This document shows positions 17,446-25,817 of a stretch of 46,028 nt of DNA, one piece after another. How positions within the stretch are numbered: position 1 is the first letter of the stretch; the number at the start of each line of letters is the position of its first letter. The stretch covers positions 1 to 46,028 of the forward strand of contig CAYMRB010000015.1 of the NCBI GenBank assembly GCA_964392615.1, given 5' to 3'. The position numbers and the translations under genes are program-made. A model generated the notes under the pieces. The model was given only the letters and a program-made list of their open reading frames with translations. It was not told the origin of the DNA and did no database searches. Origin of the DNA: CAYMRB01 sp964392615. GTDB lineage: Bacteria; Planctomycetota; UBA8108.

Positions 17446-20278
17446 GATTCTTGTGGCGCTCGCGTTCCGACCTCAGCTCCGCCTGAAGCGATTCTATGCG
17501 CTCCTGGAGTCCTTCGGTCGGCAAGCTCCGAAGCTCGCGCTCCCGCGCCTCGAGCTCTCCTACGAAACGCCTCGCGCGCTTGCGCAGCGCCTCCGCCTCC
17601 TTGCGCGGCGCGCTGACCATCACGACGAGGTCGATGCTCGCCGCACGGTAGCGCGCGTCGATCACACGCACTCGGACGGATGCGGCCAGCGCACTGCGAT
17701 CCGCCGCCAGATCCTGTCGGACGAGCCTCTTCCAGGCGGCTTCTTCGTCCGCCCGGCCCGGAGTCTTCGTGTGAACGACGCCTTGAAAGCGACCTCGCGG
17801 ACTGTCCTCGAGCAGCAGTTCGCTGCGCCGTTGGAAGAGCAGACGCGTCGCTCCGGCCTCGAGGCGCCGCGGCCACTCGCGCCAAGCGGTGCGGAGATCG
17901 ATCGACAGCGCGCCGGTCGCCGGATCGATCGTCGGCGCCAAGGACGTACCGTGGACCTCATAGCGATACGGCGCCACCCCGCCGCGCGCCGTGAATCGCA
18001 TCGCCACGACGTCGTCAATCGAGGCCGCGATCGGCGCACCGGAAAGCGGAACGATCTCCAACGGCCGTTCCACACGCTCCCCGATTCCAGCCGGAAGATC
18101 GGCGACGAGCAATCGCCTGCGATCGACGACGATCACCTTCCCGGCTGCGTAAGCGACGGCGGGTTTCGTCGGACTGGCGGAACCGGACGACAGAGCGAGC
18201 TGCGCGTCTTCCCACACGATCGAGCGGTCGATCACCACGCCGTCGACGAGCTCCGAGTACCTCACCTCGACCGCGTACCGCCCTCTGCTCTTCTCGCCGA
18301 CGATCCTGCGGCCTACCTCGACACGCAACGGCAGCTCGCCGCAGAGCACGCCGCCCTCAAGCTCCCGGTTCCACCGCCGCGGCACGACGGGCTTGTCCGA
18401 GATCGGCTCGATCAGGAAGTCGACGAGCGGGCGTCCGATCAGGAAGAGCGCGCTTCCCGCGTCGTCGACGCACGCATCGCCGACCAGCCAACGCCCGCCC
18501 CCGAGCCGAGCGACCTCGCCTCGCCGGACCGCCCCGTCGTCCCATCGCGCGAGCGTCGACGCCTCGAGCACCTCGAAGCGGCCGGAACGCGTCCACAAGC
18601 CGCGTCGCCCGCCGGGCAGGGCGATCGCCCCGTCGTGCTCGTCCGACGCCTGCGGGCTGAGGTCCTCGCGATCGAACGATAGAAGCCCCGAGTCGGAATC
18701 GACATACACGCGCGTGCCGGCCAGGGCGATCCGTCTCGAGCGGCCGTCGAGCTCACGCGCCGCGAGAAGGGACATCGTCTCGAGGTCGACGGCCGCCAAC
18801 CACATCGTACGATCCTCGGCGCTGTCGGATGTCGCCGAGCTGACGACGGCCGTGCGTCCGTCACTCGACACGTGAACGCCGCCCGCGTTGAACGGCAACT
18901 CGACCGTTGGACGATTCACCTGCACCGAGAAGGTCGCTTCGACCGAGCGTCGTCCGCTGCGCGCTCGCACGACGAATCGATGGCGTCCGACGTCCGCCGT
19001 TCGCGGCTTCCATGCCACGACGCCATCTGCGATGCGCGCGCCGTCCGGACCCGACGTGAGCTCGAGGTCGACCGGTGATCCCGCGTCGACCCCGGTCGTG
19101 CGAATCGGTACGTGAATCGCGCTGCGAACCACAGCCTCGACAGCTTCGACCACGTGAAGGCCCAACGGTATCTCGAGCGGAACGGCAAGCTCCGGCGCGG
19201 TCAGATCGATGATCGCGGCCTTCGCCCCCCGCGCGTACACGAGCCGGTCGTGCGCGTCGAACATCAACGATGGCGCGAGCTTCGAGCTGACGAGCCCGAG
19301 TCCATGGGATCCGATGCGCATCGTTTTCGGCAGCACCACCGACGTCGCCGCCTCCGCGCCCGGCGGAATCGGCGGCCACGAGCTGGCGAGTGGCAGCAGC
19401 TCGAGGACCACGTCGCTGCCGGCGTAGCCGTGAATCGCCCTCGGACGGACAGCGACGGCGAGGTCGTACTGCGGGTGCAAGATCACGGCCTCGCCGTCGA
19501 TCTCGCAGGGCGTGCCGAGATCCCGCGCTGCGAAGAGGCGCCGGCCGATGCTGACGACCCTCGCGTCGGGACCGATCGACAGCCGCGGAGCCCGAGAGCC
19601 TCGACCGGAGAAGCGCTCTCGCCCACAGGCGGTGACGCGGATTCCGTCGTCGACGGCGAACAGCGCTCGCACGGAATCGTCGTTGGCGATGAGGAAGCGA
19701 TGGCCATCGGCACTGAACACGGCGCTCTCGGCCGAACTCACTCCCCACGAGCCGGGATCGTGGCTCACGAGCCGGTGGTCGCCGCTCTCCACATCAACCG
19801 CGAAGATCGATGCACCCGAACGGAACGGAGTGATGTACCACACACGCCGCGTCTCGCCCGACGGTGCGACGAGCGATTCCGGCCGCCCCGTCACCGGCAC
19901 GGTCGGCCCCCAGCTTCCGGTGTCCAGATCGAGCGATTGAACGCGCATCGGTGCATTGCGCACGCTCGGATCCCCCCGCCGCAACACGGTGACTCGTCGC
20001 CCGCGAGCGACGACCGCTGCCACGCCGCCCACACCGGAAACCGTCCACTTGCGCCGCACGACAGCACGGCTCGGATCGATCTCGGTCAGCTCGTTCGCCT
20101 TCGAGCGAGCCCAGATCGTGCCGCCCACGGGCTCCACCGCCCACAGCTGGCACTCGGAGCCGACGTCGACGATGCGCACCGCTTCGTCGGCCCGACCAGT
20201 CGTCATCGCGATGAGCATGAAGCCCGCGGCGCGAATCACGCGGGCGACGGACCTCGGCTGACAGTGTCTACCTCGCAT
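17402..20278 (-). CDS. Secreted propeller/Ig-like/coiled-coil protein, intact paralog
   Basis: 958 residues. GGGAG stands 6 nt before the ATG, and a signal peptide ends near TTGRADE. Residues about 30-360 look like a beta-propeller (repeated strands with AxDVESG, VFSADGHRF). About 365-470 is an Ig/cadherin-like module (HVPIRTTGVDAGSPVDLEL, WKPRTADVGRHRFVVRARSG). About 475-760 is a second propeller-like half (GGVHVSSDGRTAVVSS). Another beta domain follows (GGVAPYRYEV), and a coiled coil from about 880 to the end. I do not recognise a named family and assign no function; the architecture suggests a surface or periplasmic binding or assembly protein. It is a tandem paralog of the interrupted gene just upstream, whose stop overlaps this start by 11 nt, so the two should be translationally coupled. 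Confidence 0.85.
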   Translation of the reverse strand: MRGRHCQPRSVARVIRAAGFMLIAMTTGRADEAVRIVDVGSECQLWAVEPVGGTIWARSKANELTEIDPSRAVVRRKWTVSGVGGVAAVVARGRRVTVLRRGDPSVRNAPMRVQSLDLDTGSWGPTVPVTGRPESLVAPSGETRRVWYITPFRSGASIFAVDVESGDHRLVSHDPGSWGVSSAESAVFSADGHRFLIANDDSVRALFAVDDGIRVTACGRERFSGRGSRAPRLSIGPDARVVSIGRRLFAARDLGTPCEIDGEAVILHPQYDLAVAVRPRAIHGYAGSDVVLELLPLASSWPPIPPGAEAATSVVLPKTMRIGSHGLGLVSSKLAPSLMFDAHDRLVYARGAKAAIIDLTAPELAVPLEIPLGLHVVEAVEAVVRSAIHVPIRTTGVDAGSPVDLELTSGPDGARIADGVVAWKPRTADVGRHRFVVRARSGRRSVEATFSVQVNRPTVELPFNAGGVHVSSDGRTAVVSSATSDSAEDRTMWLAAVDLETMSLLAARELDGRSRRIALAGTRVYVDSDSGLLSFDREDLSPQASDEHDGAIALPGGRRGLWTRSGRFEVLEASTLARWDDGAVRRGEVARLGGGRWLVGDACVDDAGSALFLIGRPLVDFLIEPISDKPVVPRRWNRELEGGVLCGELPLRVEVGRRIVGEKSRGRYAVEVRYSELVDGVVIDRSIVWEDAQLALSSGSASPTKPAVAYAAGKVIVVDRRRLLVADLPAGIGERVERPLEIVPLSGAPIAASIDDVVAMRFTARGGVAPYRYEVHGTSLAPTIDPATGALSIDLRTAWREWPRRLEAGATRLLFQRRSELLLEDSPRGRFQGVVHTKTPGRADEEAAWKRLVRQDLAADRSALAASVRVRVIDARYRAASIDLVVMVSAPRKEAEALRKRARRFVGELEARERELRSLPTEGLQERIESLQAELRSERERHKNLMDRLQSARARGSE

Positions 20279-20738
20279 CGCTTTCTCCCGCGCTCTCTTT
20301 CTTCAAATGCTCTTCCAGCAGGAGGATCTCGCTGCGGGTTCGGCCGAGCCTGGACTCGAGCTCACGTACCATCGCGCGCAGTCGCTCGCCGAAGGTCGCG
20401 GGTTGCGGCACGTACAAGAATCCCGGATCCGCCAGACGCGGAGGATCGACACTCGACGGTTTCGGCGCCGCATCGAGCGCGTCGAGAAACGGAGCTCGAG
20501 GTACCAGGAACAGGAATGCGAATCGCGCGCGATCGACGGAGCCGCGCGCGTCGCGCGCCTCGACCCAGATCGGCAGCTCGACCGGAACGCGATCGGCGGG
20601 TGGCCATTCGCCGGTCACCCGCCGGTAGGCCCGCCCCGCGGAGAGAATGCGTCGGGTGTTCTCGGCGGCGCCGATGTTGACCGAGACACCGCGTTCCTCG
20701 CTACGGACGACCTCCAGATAGCGACGCCACATCGTCAC
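20268..20738 (-). CDS. C-terminal fragment of the amber-interrupted propeller/Ig/coiled-coil paralog
   Basis: 156 residues if read from GTG at 20738, but with no signal peptide and no convincing ribosome-binding site. It is in the same frame as the 818-residue reading above it, separated only by TAG at 20775-20777 and 12 sense codons. It matches the end of the intact paralog: WVEARDARGSVDRARFAFLF here against VRVIDARYRAASIDLVVMV there, both followed by a Glu/Arg-rich coiled coil. It is therefore best seen as the severed C-terminus of one gene, not an independent gene. Its end overlaps the next gene's start by 11 nt and contains that gene's GGGAG. Confidence 0.7.
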   Translation of the reverse strand: MTMWRRYLEVVRSEERGVSVNIGAAENTRRILSAGRAYRRVTGEWPPADRVPVELPIWVEARDARGSVDRARFAFLFLVPRAPFLDALDAAPKPSSVDPPRLADPGFLYVPQPATFGERLRAMVRELESRLGRTRSEILLLEEHLKKESAGESDAR

Positions 20739-20774
20739 GAGATCCGCGCGGACGACTCGGGTGGTGGCGTCGAT

Positions 20775-23231
20775 CTACTGGCGGTCCGTTTCGTGCTTAA
20801 GAGTGAACGACCGCGGCTCGGTGGCGCCGCGCGTCGCGACCGTCAACTCGGCCTGCGCCATGTCGACGCGCCGGATGGTCGGATCGCGGAGGATCTCGAA
20901 CGGCGCCGGCAACGCCTCGAGTCGCGCGCGATCCAACCGCCGGACCCACAAGCGACGCTGAAACGTCACGACGACGAGATCGCCCGCCACGGCCGCCGTG
21001 ACGGTGGGCCGACGTCCGACGCCGCGCCGCCGGAACGACTCGGGAGCCGAGTCGCCGCTGCCTTCGTACAGGACGACTTCCTCGAGCGCCCTTCCGTCTA
21101 CGAGCTCGTGAACCGACTGCGTGACGCGAACGCGCGACGGAGACCGCAGCTGCTTCGCGTGCACCACCACGGCGGCGGGCGCGAAGTCGAGAAGGACACC
21201 GGCGCCGTCCTGATGCCAGGCGATCGGCGGCGCCGACCCGAAGGCGGCTCGAATGTCATGACGCGAGACCTCGCGTCCCCAGCGACCGGGCCGCTCGATC
21301 CGCGGAGATGAGACCTGGCCGGCTCCCACGTAACCCAGCTGACAGAAGTCCACGAGGCCGATGACGGGCTGCGGTGCCGATGCCGCCTCCGGGCGGAACG
21401 AGTCGACCCAGACGGTCGGCCAGCGACTCGGCCTGCCGTGAAGCCGCGGGTAGACGGCCCGCCGTTCGCGCGCCGCCTCGACGAGTGCCGTGCTCGAGGA
21501 CACCGCGATCTTCTGGCCGCTCGAGAGCGCGACTCGTCCGTCGCTCACCGCCGCGATCGCGCTGGGCTGCTCGGCGAGAGGTACGGTACCGATGACGGAG
21601 AGGTCGTCGCGCGACAGGACGGTCAACGATTGCTCCGTGCCGTAGAGCGACTGCGATACAAGAACGGCGTGTTCGTCGACGTGAACGGCCCGGATGCCCT
21701 TCTCGACGCGATGCCGGCCGCGCACCGCTAACCGCGAGAGGTCGACGAGGACCAGCTCCAGCGGCAACTCGGGACCGCTCGATCCGATGCGAACCGTCTC
21801 GCCGCCTGCAACGACGACGCGCTCGCCGCGTGCGTCGACCGCGATGGAAGACACGTCCAGTCCGAGCTCGACCTTCGGCACGCCGGCCGTGACGACGACG
21901 GTCGCGCGGTCTTCTGACTCTCCGCGGCGTGCGCGCACGACAACCGTTTGATCGCCTCGAGCCGCCTCCGTCGGAGTCCACCGCACCTCGTCGTCGACGA
22001 CCACGGCTCCGGGAGGCGCCGTCTCGAGATCGACGACGAGATCGCCGCCGATCCGCGCGTCCGGATCGGCGCAACGGATCGGCAGTCGCCACTCGAACCC
22101 GATGGCCGCCGAACTGCGGGCAGGAACGACGAGACGCAGCCCCGCTGGAGAGTCGACACCGGCTCGCTTCAGGTCGACCACCGCCGCGCTGCGCTTCCAG
22201 CCGACGAACAGCTCGTCGCCCGCGGCGTCGAACTCGAACGTCGGGTGATCGTCATCCTCTACCCGGCGCCATTCGTACGAGGGCTGCCCCGCGTCGAACT
22301 CGCCACCGAGCTCGACGCGGCGAATCGCGCCGGCGTCGCTGAGCCGCTGAAACGACACGCGATGCCGTAGCTTGCCACCCCGCTTCTCCTGAACGAATGA
22401 GGCGACCAGATCGCGGTGCGGATGAATCGCCATCGGCGCGCCGTCGAAGCGCCGCTTGTCGGTGAGGCGCACGCTGAACAGGTCGTTGCCGATCGCCCAG
22501 AAACGCCCGTGGGGACCGGCGCGCGCGACGCCGGACTCGGTTTCGAAATCGAGGACGGTCGAGATCGTGCCACGTGTCGCGTCGACCGAGAAGAGGCTGA
22601 TCTCCTTCGTCTTTCTGTGCGACAGAAGCCAGTCACCGTCGCCGGACAGGACGGCGTTCGTCGGCACCCACTCCCAGTCGCTCCGTCCCGTACGAGCAGT
22701 GATCCGCCCGGTCGCGACCTCCACTCGCAGGAAATTCCAGAGATTCGCAATGCCGCCTTGCCGCCCGAAAACCCACACCGACTCTGGTGCGGCGCGCGTC
22801 CAGCAGAGCCCGACCGGCGGGTCGAACTCCGGCATCTCGACGCGCCGAACCGGCTCGTCGCGAACAGGATCGACGACCGTCAGGTCCGCGCCGCTACAGA
22901 GCCCCTTGCCGACGACGACCAGCGCGCCATCGACGACGACGGCCTCGACCGGGGGCAAGGAGAGCTCGAACCGCTTCGGCGGCTCGCCCGTCGCCGCATC
23001 GACGTCGAACACCAGGAGTGCGCCGATGGACTCGGCGCGCGGCCGCCGGATGCCGAAGCCGGCGAAGGCACGACCCGCGGCGATGTCGAACGCCCACATC
23101 GTCGCGGGCTCGTCGACGTAACGCACGGGGAGGGCGCGGGGGTCGTCGCCCCGCCCGACTCGGTTGTTGGCGACGATGCCGACGACGCACGCAACGACGG
23201 CCAGAACGATGCGATGAGCGGTACGGTCCAT
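20775..23231 (-). CDS. Secreted propeller/Ig-like protein, paralog truncated by in-frame TAG
   Basis: 818 residues. The ATG at 23231 follows GGAGGG by 5 nt and opens a signal peptide (MDRTAHRIVLAVVACVVGIV); a GTG 12 nt upstream is less likely. The order of parts copies the intact paralog at 17402-20278: propeller-like N-terminus, Ig-like module (LPIRCADPDARIGGDLVVDL, WTPTEAARGDQTVVVRARRG), then a second propeller half (SSIAVDARGERVVVAGG). It stops at TAG 20775-20777, and the missing coiled-coil end continues in frame downstream. TAG ends other intact genes here (4867, 44500), so it is a real stop in this organism. The gene starts 28 bp after the thymidylate synthase stop, so the three are probably one operon. 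Function unknown. Confidence 0.8.
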   Translation of the reverse strand: MDRTAHRIVLAVVACVVGIVANNRVGRGDDPRALPVRYVDEPATMWAFDIAAGRAFAGFGIRRPRAESIGALLVFDVDAATGEPPKRFELSLPPVEAVVVDGALVVVGKGLCSGADLTVVDPVRDEPVRRVEMPEFDPPVGLCWTRAAPESVWVFGRQGGIANLWNFLRVEVATGRITARTGRSDWEWVPTNAVLSGDGDWLLSHRKTKEISLFSVDATRGTISTVLDFETESGVARAGPHGRFWAIGNDLFSVRLTDKRRFDGAPMAIHPHRDLVASFVQEKRGGKLRHRVSFQRLSDAGAIRRVELGGEFDAGQPSYEWRRVEDDDHPTFEFDAAGDELFVGWKRSAAVVDLKRAGVDSPAGLRLVVPARSSAAIGFEWRLPIRCADPDARIGGDLVVDLETAPPGAVVVDDEVRWTPTEAARGDQTVVVRARRGESEDRATVVVTAGVPKVELGLDVSSIAVDARGERVVVAGGETVRIGSSGPELPLELVLVDLSRLAVRGRHRVEKGIRAVHVDEHAVLVSQSLYGTEQSLTVLSRDDLSVIGTVPLAEQPSAIAAVSDGRVALSSGQKIAVSSSTALVEAARERRAVYPRLHGRPSRWPTVWVDSFRPEAASAPQPVIGLVDFCQLGYVGAGQVSSPRIERPGRWGREVSRHDIRAAFGSAPPIAWHQDGAGVLLDFAPAAVVVHAKQLRSPSRVRVTQSVHELVDGRALEEVVLYEGSGDSAPESFRRRGVGRRPTVTAAVAGDLVVVTFQRRLWVRRLDRARLEALPAPFEILRDPTIRRVDMAQAELTVATRGATEPRSFTLKHETDRQ

Positions 23232-23259
23232 ATAGCCCTCCACGATGTCGAAGCGGCGG

Positions 23260-24189
23260 TCAATGCGTCGCGTCGTACGCCTCGATCTTGCCGCGCACTG
23301 CCGCCTCGGCCTCGTCGTACATCTCGCGGATCATCGGATCGTCGAATCGATAGACGCGATCCTCGAACGCTGTCTTATCGATGCGATCGAACAGCCGCAT
23401 GCGCGCATCGGCGATGTCCTTGCCGTAGATGTGGTACGAGTCCGCATGCCAGTTCATGCGACCGAGACCGACCGGGCTGCCGCGACGCTCCTCGATGCCC
23501 GCCGCGATCACGTCGCGGTTGAAGTGGATGAACGCGAACATGTTCATGAAGCTCGCGCCCCACGCGTCGTTGCTGCGAAACCGCACGTTGCAGTTCAGCC
23601 ACGCGGTCGGCCGTTCGCCCCCGTCGCCGTCCTCGACATCTTCCTCGACGAGCCGGTACCACATGGATTGGAGGCACGGCGGATCGTAGCACTCGAGATC
23701 GAGGTTCGGCATCCAGGTGATCATCTGCGCCTGCCGGGTGAACGGCTGCTCGACCAGCTTGTCGATCACTCCGGCGACCTGGTCGACGCTGAATCCGCCG
23801 ACATCGACTGACTCGCTGTCGCGCAGCTCGCGCCACGTGCCGTAGCGGCGCAAGCGGCCATGGTACGTATACTCCCAGCGCGTGTCGTCGGGATCGTTGA
23901 TGTTCTTGACCCAATGATCCTTGGCGCCCTGCATCTCCATCACGTATTCGCGGAGATCCTCGATACCGCCGGGAAACGCCTTGTGAATCATCGGCTCGGC
24001 GAGCGGGTCCTCGATCGTGATGTCCATCGTGCAATCGAGGCTCGGCGGATCGCCCGGGCGGTCGTACTGCGTGCGGAAGCCGACCCCGCCGTCGTGAAGG
24101 GCGATCAAGGCCTTCTCGTAGGCCGCGGCCAGCGAGACATCGCGGACGTGGAGGACGGGGATATTGCACGGTGGCCGCCGGCTCTGCAT
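23260..24189 (-). CDS. thyA: Thymidylate synthase, ThyA family
   Basis: 309 residues. ThyA enzymes methylate dUMP to dTMP using methylene-tetrahydrofolate. The ATG at 24189 has AGGAG 9 nt upstream. Family landmarks are clear: PCLQ with catalytic Cys172, RSND starting at Arg205 (phosphate-binding Arg and Ser), Asn216 in FMNMF at the spacing of the dUMP-selecting Asn of E. coli ThyA, and DSYHIYGKDI with His253 and Tyr255 that contact the deoxyribose. The N-terminal third (FRTQYDRPGDPPS, EPMIHKAFPGG) differs from E. coli ThyA and resembles longer divergent bacterial and archaeal-type members. Retention of Asn216 argues against a dCMP hydroxymethylase. It heads an operon with two secreted propeller proteins, an odd partnership. 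It is divergent from the ThuA gene. Confidence 0.82.
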   Translation of the reverse strand: MQSRRPPCNIPVLHVRDVSLAAAYEKALIALHDGGVGFRTQYDRPGDPPSLDCTMDITIEDPLAEPMIHKAFPGGIEDLREYVMEMQGAKDHWVKNINDPDDTRWEYTYHGRLRRYGTWRELRDSESVDVGGFSVDQVAGVIDKLVEQPFTRQAQMITWMPNLDLECYDPPCLQSMWYRLVEEDVEDGDGGERPTAWLNCNVRFRSNDAWGASFMNMFAFIHFNRDVIAAGIEERRGSPVGLGRMNWHADSYHIYGKDIADARMRLFDRIDKTAFEDRVYRFDDPMIREMYDEAEAAVRGKIEAYDATH

Positions 24190-24332
24190 GGCGGGATTCT
24201 CCTGTCGTTGGCCAGGTGTCGCGGGGAGCGCCCGAAAACCGGTCGTCACAATACCGCGATGTGGAGGTGCAGTTCCAGGTACGCTCGAAGGGAGATTGGC
24301 TCGCTGAAAACCGACACGACTCAGGAGGCGAT

Positions 24333-25268
24333 ATGAAACGACTCACGACGCTCTTCATCGCGGCGCTCTCGGTGGCGGTCTGGATCGCACCCACGACGCA
24401 CGCCGGGGAGCGAGGGCTCACCGACTACGCAGCGCAGAAGGCCGCCGGCAAGGACGTCAAGAAGATCGTCTTCATCGGCGACTTCAAGACCCATGGAGCG
24501 AGGGGGAACCACGAGTTTCTCGCGGCGTCGATTCTGATCTCGCGCGCTCTGCACGCGGCGTATCCGAACGTCCACGCGGTCGTTCATAGCTCAAAAGCCT
24601 GGCCGAAGGACCTCAAGCACGCCGACGCCATCGTCGTCCTGCTGAACAACGGCGGTCGCGCCGCGCGCGATCCGAACATCGCGGCGGCCGTCAAGCGCGG
24701 CGCCGGCTTCTCGGCCATCCACTACGGAGTGGAGGTCAAGAAGGGCAAGGAGGGCGACAACTTCCTCAAGTGGATGGGCGGCTACTTCGAGGTCCATTGG
24801 TCCTGCAATCCGCATTGGACCGCGGAGTTCACGTCGTTCCCGAAGCACCCGGTGGCGCGTGGCCTCAAGCCGTTCACGATGAACGACGAGTGGTACTATC
24901 ACATGCGCTTCGTGTCTGGGCCGGGAGTGACTCCGATCCTCTCCGCGCTGCCACCGCTCAAGACGTGCATGGGCAACGGCCCGCGCAACGGCAACGAGGC
25001 GGTGCGCGCCGAGGTCAAGGCCGGCAAGAAGCAGCACCTCGCGTGGGTCTACAAGCGCCCGGACGGCGGCCGCGGATTCGGCTTCACCGGCTTGCATCGC
25101 CATCGGGCCTTCACCGACGACAGCTTCCGGACCTCCCTCATCAACGGCGTCGCCTGGATCGCCGGTCTCGAGATCCCGAAGAACGGCGTGCCGTCGAAGA
25201 AGCCCACGAAGGAAGACCTCCAGGAGACGATGAAGGCGGCCGACGCGATCGTCAAGGGCGGCAATTAA
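24333..25268 (+). CDS. Secreted ThuA-domain protein
   Basis: 311 residues. AGGAGG lies 4 nt before the ATG at 24333, and a signal peptide ends at THAGE. Residues about 35-285 form a ThuA (trehalose-utilisation type, glutamine-amidotransferase-like fold) domain: VFIGDFKTHGARGNHEF, DAIVVLLNNGG, GFSAIHYGVE, HPVARGLKPFTMNDEWYY and FGFTGLHRHRAF. Such secreted forms are abundant in planctomycetes and sit near sugar oxidoreductases; the biochemical reaction is not established. A short Lys-rich tail follows. It diverges from thyA across 143 bp and ends just before the GC-homopolymer stretch and gap 2. Confidence 0.9.
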   Translation: MKRLTTLFIAALSVAVWIAPTTHAGERGLTDYAAQKAAGKDVKKIVFIGDFKTHGARGNHEFLAASILISRALHAAYPNVHAVVHSSKAWPKDLKHADAIVVLLNNGGRAARDPNIAAAVKRGAGFSAIHYGVEVKKGKEGDNFLKWMGGYFEVHWSCNPHWTAEFTSFPKHPVARGLKPFTMNDEWYYHMRFVSGPGVTPILSALPPLKTCMGNGPRNGNEAVRAEVKAGKKQHLAWVYKRPDGGRGFGFTGLHRHRAFTDDSFRTSLINGVAWIAGLEIPKNGVPSKKPTKEDLQETMKAADAIVKGGN

Positions 25269-25400
25269 CTCCGTAGCTGACGTGGGGGGGGCGGCGGGGG
25301 GCGCCCGCCCCCCCCCCGGGCCCCCCCCCCCGCCCGGGGTCGACACCATGGNNNNNNNNNNCCGCGCCCCCCCGCCCCCCCCCCCCCCCCCCCCCCCCCC
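25269..25400. other. G/C-homopolymer stretch around assembly gap 2 (N at 25352-25361)
   Basis: Runs of G and C up to more than 20 long flank ten N at 25352-25361. No gene can be read here; the sequence looks like low-quality contig ends joined by a scaffold gap. It hides the 3' end of the DUF488-like gene and any terminator between the two convergent genes. Confidence 0.9.
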
Positions 25401-25765
25401 AGGGCGAGCTCGGGGTACTTCGACCTCATGAACCGCAACGCGAGAACGGTGTGGCAGCGGCGAACATCGGGGTTCTTCGCCGTCGGGCAGCTGCAACCGA
25501 TCCACACGTCGGTCCTCGCCGCCAGGAGCGCGAGCTCGTCGAACGGCGTCCGGTCCGCTGCGAAGCGCTCCTCGAGCAGATCGAGATAGTCCGCCTCGAA
25601 CGCGCGCCACGCGTCCTCGCCCGGCTCGCCCAGGTAGCGCTCGACCGCAGCCTGATCCGGCCGCAAGCAGTGCTTCGTGCGCCAGCGCGTGTCCTTGCGC
25701 ACGCCGGCGGGAAGCGGATCGTCGGGCGGCCGCTTGCCACGGAAGATCTTGTATCGTCCCAGCAT
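25362..25765 (-). CDS. DUF488-like protein, C-terminus lost in gap
   Basis: About 120 reliable residues from the ATG at 25765 (a GTG two codons upstream is the alternative; no ribosome-binding site stands out). The sequence MLGRYKIFRGKRPPDD opens it, and the C-terminal half has WIGCSCP and RRCHTVLALRFMRSKYPEL, the usual DUF488 pattern of a strand with Cys followed by RCH and a helix. DUF488 proteins are small cytoplasmic proteins with no settled function. The reading beyond SKYPEL turns into a Gly run caused by the C homopolymer and must not be trusted. It follows the ADP-ribosylglycohydrolase gene after 52 bp on the same strand. Confidence 0.6.
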
Positions 25766-25817
25766 GCCCACGAGCGTACCAGAGTCGCGGGACGCTCTCG
25801 AGATCCCGCGCCGCGCG

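Noticed and set aside
20775..20777. Amber codon recoding as a lineage trait
   Set aside because: TAG ends other intact genes in the window (4867, 44500, and the corrected stop at 30312), so it works as a stop here.
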